From GCA-2861595 sp035536185 (GTDB taxonomy: Bacteria; Actinomycetota; Acidimicrobiia; Acidimicrobiales; GCA-2861595): a stretch of 64,000 nt of DNA. This document shows positions 48,656-55,789 of the stretch, piece by piece. The position numbers and the translations under genes are program-made. Where the stretch lies: contig DATLOM010000041.1 of NCBI GenBank assembly GCA_035536185.1, positions 35,199 through 99,198 of the forward strand, read 5' to 3'. The notes below the pieces were generated by a model. The model saw nothing but the letters and a program-made list of their open reading frames with translations. It had not been told where the DNA came from and ran no database searches. Every line of letters begins with the position of its first letter. Within the stretch, counting starts at the first letter, position 1.

Positions 48656-49962
48656 GAAGCCAGATGGACCCCGCGGTGGCGTGCGCGGCCCCACCCGCGG
48701 CACCGGGCGCGGTCCCGCCCGCACCTCGAAACTCCCCTTCGGACCAGCCTCGTGGCCACGAACGCCCACGACGTTCGGCCTTTGACCCCGCGGCCCCCCA
48801 AAGCCGACTCCGGAAGGGGCCTCAACCCCTTCCGTCCCGCCCTCGCCCGGCCGGTGACGAGCAACGCTTGCGCCTCGCTCGTCGCCTCACCGAACGGGAC
48901 CGTTCGATCCTGCGGGCGGTGGCCCGACACCGGGTGCTCACCTCCGACCAGCTCGCCCAGATGTTCTTCGACACCAAGAAGCGCACCCAGGTCCGGCTCT
49001 CCACCCTCCACCGCCTCGGCCTCCTCGACCGCTTCCAGCCTCACCGCCCGAACTGGGGCGGGGTCTGCTACCACTACGTCATCGGCCCCCTCGGCGCCTC
49101 GGTGCTGGCGGCGGAGGCGGGCAGCGACGCCGAGCGGGCGGCCCGGCGCTGGAAGGCGGATCGGACCTTGGCTCTGGCCCAGTCCCAACGCCTGGCCCAT
49201 CTCCTGGGGGTCAACGCCTTCTACGCCTCCCTCGTCGGCCACGCCCGCCGCCATGAGGGAACCCGGCTGGTGGCGTGGATGACCGAGGCCGAGTGCGCGA
49301 CCTGGACCGAGGGCATCGTTCGCCCCGATGCCTTCGGGGAGTGGCGGGAGCACGGCGGCACCGCCCAACTCAGATCCGGTGACAGGGGCACGACGCGAAC
49401 GTGCCAGGAAGCCGGCAATTGCAGCGGCTCCCTGGCACGTTGGGCTCCCGGGGGGCGGGACGAGCCACCTTTGCCCGAGGATCGAGGGGGCCAAACCTGT
49501 TCTTCGAAAACCTTGTCGACCGTCGAGTTCTTCTTGGAGTACGACCGGGGGACCGAGACCCTGGCCCGCCTGGTGGACAAGCTCGCCGGCTACGAGCGCC
49601 TGGAGGCCGAACGGGGCGCGTCATCGTGGGTGCTGTTCGTCCTCAGCTCGCCCCGCCGTGAGGCCACGGCCCGCCGTGCCCTGGCCGGCGCCACCGTGCC
49701 CATCGCCACCACAGTTCTGGCCGGCGCCCTGGCCACCACCACGGCCCCGGCCGCCACGGCGCACCTGAGCGGCCCTATAGCCGCCTGTGAGGCCGTGTGG
49801 CTGCCGCTCGGCAGCCATGGCCCACGGGTGCGCCTGGTCGCCCTGGGCGGCGTTGCCAAGCCCACCGAAGCGCTCCGGCGCGCCGCTGCTGGCGGCCCGC
49901 GAGCCTGGCGCTTCGAACGATCCCGAACCGACGAGGAGGAGGCGCCTATCGACACATCCTGA
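48652..49962 (+). CDS. Replication-relaxation family protein, element 1, with in-frame insertion
   Basis: 436 aa. A winged-helix part (about 75-130: LTERDRSILRAVARHRVLTS, quoted in full; LSTLHRLGLLDRFQP) and a C-terminal part with VEFFLEYDRGTETLARLVDK, as in the Replic_Relax family of actinobacterial plasmids and ICEs. It closely matches 62649-63764, except that residues 238-290 (DNA 49363-49521) are an insertion with a palindrome at its centre. No canonical MOB relaxase occurs nearby, so this may be the DNA-processing factor, which is inference. Confidence 0.85.
   Translation: MRSQMDPAVACAAPPAAPGAVPPAPRNSPSDQPRGHERPRRSAFDPAAPQSRLRKGPQPLPSRPRPAGDEQRLRLARRLTERDRSILRAVARHRVLTSDQLAQMFFDTKKRTQVRLSTLHRLGLLDRFQPHRPNWGGVCYHYVIGPLGASVLAAEAGSDAERAARRWKADRTLALAQSQRLAHLLGVNAFYASLVGHARRHEGTRLVAWMTEAECATWTEGIVRPDAFGEWREHGGTAQLRSGDRGTTRTCQEAGNCSGSLARWAPGGRDEPPLPEDRGGQTCSSKTLSTVEFFLEYDRGTETLARLVDKLAGYERLEAERGASSWVLFVLSSPRREATARRALAGATVPIATTVLAGALATTTAPAATAHLSGPIAACEAVWLPLGSHGPRVRLVALGGVAKPTEALRRAAAGGPRAWRFERSRTDEEEAPIDTS
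49363..49521 (+). mobile_element. 159-bp in-frame palindromic insertion
   Basis: Absent from the paralogue in element 2, where GFGEGEEDGAG leads straight to VEFFLEYDRG. It contains an 11-bp inverted repeat (AACGTGCCAGG at 49398-49408, complement at 49431-49441) with a further AGCCG/CGGCT stem inside. Looks like a REP- or MITE-type sequence that kept the frame open. Confidence 0.6.
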
Positions 49963-50526
49963 ACACCGGGCGACCAGCCTGGCCCGGCTCTCAATGCTCG
50001 GCCACGGCCAGGCCCGCCACATCGGTCCTCAGTGACTCCGACCACGACCCTGCCCCGCCACCTCCGCCCCCGTGGGCGAGGCCGACCTAGAGAAAGGCTT
50101 GGTGCGCCACGACCACCCGCCAATCGCGAAAGCCAGGCAAGCGGCGACCCGCGACGACGCGCGGTCGTGGCCCTTGCGCCTCATCTCCATTCGGCACCGC
50201 CTTGTGCGGGGCGGCAGAAGGCCACCAGCGGAGGCGTGACCGGGCGACCAAGGACCACCGGGGCGAGCCAGGCCGTCCATGGCACCAGAGCCAAACCAGC
50301 GAAGTCACCCCATGTGGGCGTGGAGGCTCGGCAGGAGCCGACTCCGAAGCGGACCGGGAGTCGTGCGCGAAGAGGGGCAACCCGACTCGCTGCGACGAAG
50401 GCGACGACCAGTTGGAGGGCATCTCGCCCACCTGCTGTGCGTCGAGGGTCCGACGCCAACCGGCCGTCGGGCCTAGCACCCCGACAGCCGCCAAGTGGCG
50501 GCACGACCCCAAGGAGGAGGCCACCC
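49963..50526. other. 564-bp gap without a supported gene
   Basis: GC-rich; frames are open on several strands but none has codon structure or a ribosome site. The only clear signal is AAGGAGG just before ATG 50527. Confidence 0.5.
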
Positions 50527-50994
50527 ATGGCTTCACGCAGCACAACAACCAAGGCCGCCGACGCCCCCAAGGCACCGGTGACCACCACCAAGGCCGCTGG
50601 CGCCCGCAAGGCACCGGCGACCACCACCGACACCAACGCGGCCAACGACACCCTTGCCTCGGTGCTCTCACACCAGGGCAAGGCCAAGGCCAACGCCACC
50701 GCCGTCACGGCGAGCATCACTGCGTCAACCGACGCCGCCCGCAACCGCTCCGGCTTGGTCAAGCTGGGCAAGGGCGGCTTGGAGGCCCAAGTGCTCGACC
50801 ACATGGCGGCGCATCCGAAGTCCGAGTTCACCCCGACCGATCTGGCCAGGGTGCTCGTTCGCTCCGGAGGCGCGGTTGCCAACGCCCTGGCGAAGTTCGC
50901 CAAGGAAGGCAAGGTCGCACAGACCAGTGTGCGGCCCCGTCGTTATCGCCTCGTAGGTGCCAAGTCCGCTCGGCGGACGAGGGTCAAGGCCTGA
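50527..50994 (+). CDS. Winged-helix DNA-binding protein with basic, repetitive N-terminus
   Basis: 155 aa from ATG 50527 (AAGGAGG, 6-nt spacer). Residues 1-45 are Thr/Lys/Ala/Pro repeats (TTTKAADAPKAPVTTTKAAG), histone-tail-like. Residues about 85-150 form a winged helix (LEAQVLDHMAAHPKSEFTPT, LARVLVRSGGAVANALAKF, RPRRYRLV) that matches the C-terminus of the protein at 54577-55098. Probably a regulator or nucleoid-like protein of the element. Confidence 0.7.
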   Translation: MASRSTTTKAADAPKAPVTTTKAAGARKAPATTTDTNAANDTLASVLSHQGKAKANATAVTASITASTDAARNRSGLVKLGKGGLEAQVLDHMAAHPKSEFTPTDLARVLVRSGGAVANALAKFAKEGKVAQTSVRPRRYRLVGAKSARRTRVKA

Positions 50995-51013
50995 GCCCAC
51001 CCGTCGGATAAAG

Positions 51014-51050
51014 GGCCTGGCCGGAAGAGGATCCCTCTTCCGGCCGGGCC
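51014..51050 (+). terminator. Strong hairpin between two element genes
   Basis: A 17-bp stem (51014-51030 with 51034-51050, one G-T pair) and a 3-nt loop, 19 bp after the winged-helix stop and 6 bp before the next ribosome site (AAGGAGG). A terminator or attenuator; no U-tract. Confidence 0.6.
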
Positions 51051-51073
51051 TCCCCAAAGGAGGTACTACCACC

Positions 51074-51463
51074 ATGGAGCAGAACAACGTATCGACGCCG
51101 GACGCGCCCAGGCAACGCCCCGCCGTGTCGCATTTCCACGCCGGCTACAACCAGCCTGGTTACCTCCCCGAGGCCGACCCGGAGGTCCATCGGAGCTTCG
51201 AGGCGGCACGCCAGGCCCTGGCCGCCGACTTGGACCTCCACGCCACCGCTGAGGACACCTGGGCCGATGAGCACGACTGCGACGACATCGCCTGTGCGAC
51301 CTACGGCCAGGACCACCAGCTCGCAGGCGACCTCGCGGCGTGTCGTGACGAGCTGGTCTCCAGCCAAGGCCCGGAATGGTCGGGCTCGGCCGCCGGGCTG
51401 GCCTACTGGATCACCTCCTGCGAGGAGGCCGGCTGCCTAGCGGATTGGCCAGGCAGAAGGTGA
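51074..51463 (+). CDS. Hypothetical small acidic protein of element 1
   Basis: 129 aa from ATG 51074, with AAGGAGG 10 nt upstream. Acidic, with four Cys in the second half (HDCDDIACATYG and SCEEAGCLADW). No family recognised; cytosolic. It sits between two strong hairpins (51014-51050 and 51473-51501), so its expression is probably set apart from its neighbours. Confidence 0.55.
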   Translation: MEQNNVSTPDAPRQRPAVSHFHAGYNQPGYLPEADPEVHRSFEAARQALAADLDLHATAEDTWADEHDCDDIACATYGQDHQLAGDLAACRDELVSSQGPEWSGSAAGLAYWITSCEEAGCLADWPGRR

Positions 51464-51472
51464 AGTGCGACA

Positions 51473-51501
51473 GCCCTCCCGGCCGGCCCGGCCGGGAGGG
51501 C
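51473..51501 (+). terminator. GC-rich hairpin after the small acidic protein gene
   Basis: A perfect 12-bp stem (GCCCTCCCGGCC at 51473-51484 with 51490-51501) and 5-nt loop, 10 bp after the stop. Confidence 0.6.
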
Positions 51502-51555
51502 CACTCGCTCCGCCTTGGTCTCTCGCAGACCATGGCGGCGCGCAATGATGGAGTC

Positions 51556-54201
51556 GTGACATATGTACGGCTGGTCGCCCTCGTCTTTGTGGTGGCGGCA
51601 ACCGTGGGTACCGCCAGCGCCGCGACCGTGGACCAGCAAATGGAGCCCGGCGAGATCATCGGATTCGAGTCGTTGATCGGCGCAGAGATGGCTACGCCCG
51701 CCGACGGGCGACTCCGGGGATACAGGTTTGCCGCCACGGTGACCGCCGCCGGCACCACCGAGGCAGCCAAGGCGGCCGGGGCCAACTTCTCCACCCTGAG
51801 ACCGGCCTCGGGACAGCTCCTGGTCGCCTTCAGCCTTCGCTTCGACCTGTTGGGCGACGACTCCAACGACGCCCACCCGGTGCGGGCCACGGTGGTGGTC
51901 GACGGCAAACGAACCTCCCTTGACGACGAGGACTTCGTGGCCTCGGGCGAGCGGAGCTATGTGACCTCGGTGCCCGCGGCGACCAAGCAGGTTCGCTTTG
52001 AGATGTCTGCGGCTGGGGTCGCGCAGAGCTTCTCGCTCACCGACGGCCGCCGGGTGGGCGACCAGCCCCCCGTGTTGTACCGAGACGCCACCGGACCCGA
52101 GGTGGTGAGCGACGTCAACGACGAGGCAACGCTGGGCGCCTCCAGCACGACCGACGGCATGAAGGGGTCGGTGGCCATTGCCGTCAAGCGGGCGCGCCTG
52201 TCGTACTTCTCGCCCGGCGAACCCATCACCACGCCGGCCTCGCTTGCGGAGGCGTTTCTCATCCTGGAGGCGAGCGGGGATGGCGTAGAGCCTCCCTCCA
52301 GTAGTTCGGACTCGGGCAACTTCTTTCAAGACTTCACCGCCATACCGGCCAGCGCCCTCAAGGCACACCTGCCCAGCGGTGCGGTAGTGGGGGCACGCCA
52401 CATCGGCTCCGAAGAGGGCCTGCTCGCCGGCTTCTATTACTTCGCGGTGCCCGCTGAGCTGACCGGCGCCCGCATAACCATCGAGCCCGGCACCCTCCAG
52501 GCAACCCAGTTTCGGGGATTCAGCGGCAAGCCGGCACGAGTCAGCGTCGAGGGCGCCGCGGAGTTCGCAGTCAGCTTCGGTGAGCTGGCTGGCGCGCCGG
52601 CCACCGCCACCACGGTGGCCACGACCACGGTGGCCACGACAACCACGACGGCCCGCCCCAAGCAGCGGGCCATTGAGCCGATCGGCCAAGGGCGCGAGTC
52701 GCGGCCCATCGGACTCCTGCTTGGCGGTTTGGTGGTGGCGCTACTCCTCGCGGCGTGGGTCTACTCGCGCTGGAGCCGAGCGGTCGCCCGATCCTTCAGC
52801 CGAACAGCAACACTAGAGCGTCTCGACACCCACGGCGAGAAAACACCGCCAGCCGCCATGGGTCCACCCGAGGCCCTGTTCGATCTGGTGGGCGACTTGG
52901 TGTCCCTCGACGGCCCCGGTGCCGAGGACGCGGCCAGGGCGGCCATCGTCGAGGAGCTGGTGGGCGAGGACGAGCTGGCCACCGTCATCGTGTTGGCCCG
53001 CGACCGCACCGAGCGACTCGTTGATCCATCGCTCGGCCATCCCGGCCTGCGCCTCGCCTACGACGAGGGCCAGGCCATGGCCGAGCTGGACGCAAGACAC
53101 CTTCAGCGCCGTCGCGACGCCATGGAAGCCGAGGCCGATGGCATCGAGGTCCACCGCCCGGCCGACCTGGTGGTGGTGGCGCCCGGTCGGCTGTCTCCTG
53201 CACTTTGGAGCCGCGTCGACGCCTTTCGAGCGGCGGGTGGAGTCGGGGTCATCTGCATCGGCGGTGACTCCTACCCCCTGGCTACCGTCGACTCCGCGGG
53301 GCTCATCTGGACTGGTCGCCCGCAATCCTCTCGCCTGGTGCGGGTGATGACCAAAGAGCAGATGGCCGATGCCCTGGGCGGCTCAGCCCCCCCGCCGCCC
53401 AGCGTCGCCCCCGTGGAGCGCCACGAGCAGGAGGCCGAGGAGCCGGTGAGCAATGCTGAGGCGCCCGCCGTGGTGTCGGTGCGGGTGCTCGGGGCCTACC
53501 GCATCTCGGTGGGCGACGCCGAGGTCGCCGCCGGGCTTCGGGCCAAGGCCCGCGAGCTGTTGGCCTATCTCATCGTGCAGCGGGACGGCGCCACCGCCGA
53601 TGCGGCCATGGAGGCGTTGTGGCCCGAGACCGATCCGGCCAAGGGCCAGGCCAATTTCCATACCGTGGTGGCCAACCTGCGGACCACACTTCGCTCCGCG
53701 GCTGCGCTCCACGAGGAGGTGACGGTGGTGGAGCGGAGGGGCTCTCGCTACCGCCTCTATGCCGGCCTGTTCGACGTGGACCTGTGGCACTTCAACGACG
53801 CCCTCGCCGGAGTCACCGGAGAACACGAGGCGGCCTGTCGCCAGCTCGCCGCCGACTCCTACGGCGGTGAGTTCGCCACCGACGAGGACTTCGTGTGGGC
53901 CGAGCCGACCCGCCAGCAACTCCGGCGCACCGCCATCGACAACCTCACGGCGCTTTCAGCACTGCGGCGGGCCGGCGGCGATCTCGATGGCGCTCTGGGC
54001 GCCATGGAGCGCGCCATCGCCCACGACCCCCACGCCGAGGAGCTGTACCGCTCGGTGATGGAGCTTCAGATCACCCTTGGCCGCCGCGACGCGGCGGCCA
54101 GGACCCTTCGGCTGTTGGAGCAACGCCTAGGCGAGCTCGACTCTCGACCACAGGAACAGACCCGCCGATTGGTTCACCGAGACGGCGACGGTCTCCCATG
54201 A
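51556..54201 (+). CDS. Membrane-anchored SARP-type regulator (extracytoplasmic domain, TM, wHTH-BTAD)
   Basis: 881 aa from GTG 51556, which starts a signal sequence (TYVRLVALVFVVAATVGTAS); ATG 51532 would put 8 residues before it. Residues about 30-350 are an exported beta-rich domain, then a Thr-rich stalk, one transmembrane helix at about 385-408 (GLLLGGLVVALLLAAWVY), a cytoplasmic linker, a SARP winged helix at about 640-735 (VRVLGAYRISVGDAEVAAGL, AMEALWP, NLRTTL) and a BTAD domain at about 738-870 (FDVDLWHFNDALAG). It is laid out to carry a signal from outside to DNA. Confidence 0.8.
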   Translation: MTYVRLVALVFVVAATVGTASAATVDQQMEPGEIIGFESLIGAEMATPADGRLRGYRFAATVTAAGTTEAAKAAGANFSTLRPASGQLLVAFSLRFDLLGDDSNDAHPVRATVVVDGKRTSLDDEDFVASGERSYVTSVPAATKQVRFEMSAAGVAQSFSLTDGRRVGDQPPVLYRDATGPEVVSDVNDEATLGASSTTDGMKGSVAIAVKRARLSYFSPGEPITTPASLAEAFLILEASGDGVEPPSSSSDSGNFFQDFTAIPASALKAHLPSGAVVGARHIGSEEGLLAGFYYFAVPAELTGARITIEPGTLQATQFRGFSGKPARVSVEGAAEFAVSFGELAGAPATATTVATTTVATTTTTARPKQRAIEPIGQGRESRPIGLLLGGLVVALLLAAWVYSRWSRAVARSFSRTATLERLDTHGEKTPPAAMGPPEALFDLVGDLVSLDGPGAEDAARAAIVEELVGEDELATVIVLARDRTERLVDPSLGHPGLRLAYDEGQAMAELDARHLQRRRDAMEAEADGIEVHRPADLVVVAPGRLSPALWSRVDAFRAAGGVGVICIGGDSYPLATVDSAGLIWTGRPQSSRLVRVMTKEQMADALGGSAPPPPSVAPVERHEQEAEEPVSNAEAPAVVSVRVLGAYRISVGDAEVAAGLRAKARELLAYLIVQRDGATADAAMEALWPETDPAKGQANFHTVVANLRTTLRSAAALHEEVTVVERRGSRYRLYAGLFDVDLWHFNDALAGVTGEHEAACRQLAADSYGGEFATDEDFVWAEPTRQQLRRTAIDNLTALSALRRAGGDLDGALGAMERAIAHDPHAEELYRSVMELQITLGRRDAAARTLRLLEQRLGELDSRPQEQTRRLVHRDGDGLP

Positions 54202-54211
54202 CCTTCGGGTT

Positions 54212-54448
54212 TCAGGTGCTCAGCCCGCCTACGAGGTCGGCGGGGTCGAAGTCGAGCGCGTTGGCAAGACGGACGATGTTGAGCAGGGCAACATTGCGCT
54301 CACCGCGCTCAAGCGACCCCACGTAGTTGCGGTGGAGGCCGGCGACCTCAGCCAGGCGCTCCTGGGACATCCCAAGTTCCAGGCGTCGCGTCCTCACACG
54401 CTGGCCGAACACGTGGGTAATTGAGATAGGACTGTTGGTCCGCGCCAT
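54212..54448 (-). CDS. XRE-family regulator, right part of element 1
   Basis: 78 aa. HTH at 13-70: FGQRVRTRRLELGMSQERLA, EVAGLHRNYVGSLERGERNV, ALLNIVRLANALDFDP. It is convergent to the SARP gene (10-bp gap). It matches the partial gene at the right window edge (63801-64000) and is more distantly related to the XRE gene at 34765-35001. No clear ribosome site, so it may be leaderless. Confidence 0.85.
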   Translation of the reverse strand: MARTNSPISITHVFGQRVRTRRLELGMSQERLAEVAGLHRNYVGSLERGERNVALLNIVRLANALDFDPADLVGGLST

Positions 54449-54576
54449 GCCAACGCGAGTTCATCGCGAAGCACACTTTGGGGCTACAGCTTATGAGTGG
54501 CAGAGTCAGACTCCGGCACGTCGCCACCCGCTTCGCTGGACCTCGCACAGAGTTGGCAAGCACCGCGAAGTAGGGA

Positions 54577-55098
54577 TCACCTCGGAATCGCTCGATAGCG
54601 CCGGGGGGAGCCGGGCAGCTCTACTACCTCGTTGTCGGTGGCGAGGCGGACAAGAGCGTTGGCTACCGCTCCGGGCGAGCGCCCGAGCGCCTTGGCGATG
54701 GCGCTGGGCGTCATCTCCTGGCTGGGTCGGGCACACACGTGGCCCAGCACCAACGTCCGCAGTTCGCCCTTTCCAAGCCGGCGCCCCTCTGCGGAGACGG
54801 GCAGCATCACTTGTTCATCGCCGGACACCTCCGGCGTTGCCGGCGTTGCCGTGTCGGGCACAGTGGTCGGGGCGCTCTCGATTGCTGACCAGCGGTCGGG
54901 CTGGCGTCCCGGTCGGCCGCTCTTGGAGCTGGGGCGTCGGGCCACCTTGGTCTCCTCCTCCAACACGACCAGGGCGCGCGAAACCGTCGAGCGGACAAGG
55001 CCGGTGGCTTCGGCGAGGGCCGCTGGGGTGGCGTCGGGATTCTGAGCCAATGCTTCCAAGACGGCATCGGTGGCGGTCGGGATCATGGTGGTAGTCAT
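54577..55098 (-). CDS. Two-domain winged-helix protein
   Basis: 173 aa from ATG 55098, with AAGGAG 8 nt upstream. Residues 10-60 form one HTH (AVLEALAQNPDATPAALAEA, GLVRSTVSRALVVLEEE) and residues 112-170 another (MTPSAIAKALGRSPGAVANA, SPRRYRAI) homologous to that of 50527-50994. Probably a transcriptional regulator of the element. The linker is Pro/Thr-rich. Confidence 0.75.
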   Translation of the reverse strand: MTTTMIPTATDAVLEALAQNPDATPAALAEATGLVRSTVSRALVVLEEETKVARRPSSKSGRPGRQPDRWSAIESAPTTVPDTATPATPEVSGDEQVMLPVSAEGRRLGKGELRTLVLGHVCARPSQEMTPSAIAKALGRSPGAVANALVRLATDNEVVELPGSPRRYRAIPR

Positions 55099-55273
55099 CG
55101 GGGTATCTCCTTGTTGTGGGCAGCTCGGTTGGTACGTCGATGTAGCTCCGAACCGGTGCCATCTTCAAGGGCCAGCGCGAAGTATTCGTTCCACCCTCTG
55201 CCGAAGCCACAGTGCCGCGCCAAAGAGGGCGCGGGCGCCAGGGGAGTCGGGGCAATAGCTGGCCTCCGCGTGG

Positions 55274-55528
55274 CTACTCGTCTGCTTGGGCCAGGAACCT
55301 GGCGAGGCGCCGGCTCTGGCGCAACGACAGGGCCGCTTGAACCTGGTCCTCACGGTGCGAGACAGACAAGAAGAGCGGCCCCGTTCCGAAGCGCTCGACT
55401 TCCACGCGGTAACCGTCCTCGGTAATGAGCGAGCGCGTGAACGACTCCTGGTGGCGAGTCACGCGCAGCTTGACCAAGAGGCGCTTCAGCCCTGCGACAA
55501 GGGTGCGCCGGTTCCATTCGTGCATCAT
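55274..55528 (-). CDS. Hypothetical protein, 84 aa
   Basis: Starts at ATG 55528 (or 55525) with AGGGG immediately upstream. Basic N-terminus (RRTLVAGLKRLLVKLRV), then a beta-like segment (YRVEVERFGTGPLFLSVSHR) and a basic helical end (LSLRQSRRLARFLAQ). No known family seen. It is alone between the two-domain winged-helix gene and the cargo operon. Confidence 0.5.
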   Translation of the reverse strand: MMHEWNRRTLVAGLKRLLVKLRVTRHQESFTRSLITEDGYRVEVERFGTGPLFLSVSHREDQVQAALSLRQSRRLARFLAQADE

Positions 55529-55728
55529 CCCCTGGACCTACCTCGCCTTCTGAGGGACGGTCAAGGCAAACCGGGGGGCGCGTATTGACGACTCGGTTGT
55601 CAGCGTGCTCCCGTCCCGCGGCGCCGAATCGGGTCGGGACCGCGATGCGTTGGTCGCCTATCGGCTCCTACCCGCGCAGCGCGTATTCAGCAATTGTTGC
55701 TGCAACCAAATGGGCCTGTCGCCATTGT

Positions 55729-55747
55729 TGCTAACTGATTTGCTAAC
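55729..55747. repeat. Tandem TGCTAAC motif downstream of the right cargo operon
   Basis: TGCTAAC at 55729 and 55741 (12 bp apart), in an unusually AT-rich stretch. Similar pairs lie at 34052/34063 and 58845/58856. Confidence 0.5.
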
Positions 55748-55789
55748 GAATTTGGTATAACGCAACGATACAGGACATAACCATTTGGA

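Noticed and set aside
46739..48769. Minus-strand open frame opposite the VirD4-like gene
   Set aside because: Antisense shadow; no motif, no ribosome site, and the plus strand encodes clear Walker motifs.
50032..50526. N-terminal extension of the winged-helix protein
   Set aside because: Arg/Pro-rich sequence without structure; ATG 50527 has a near-perfect ribosome site.
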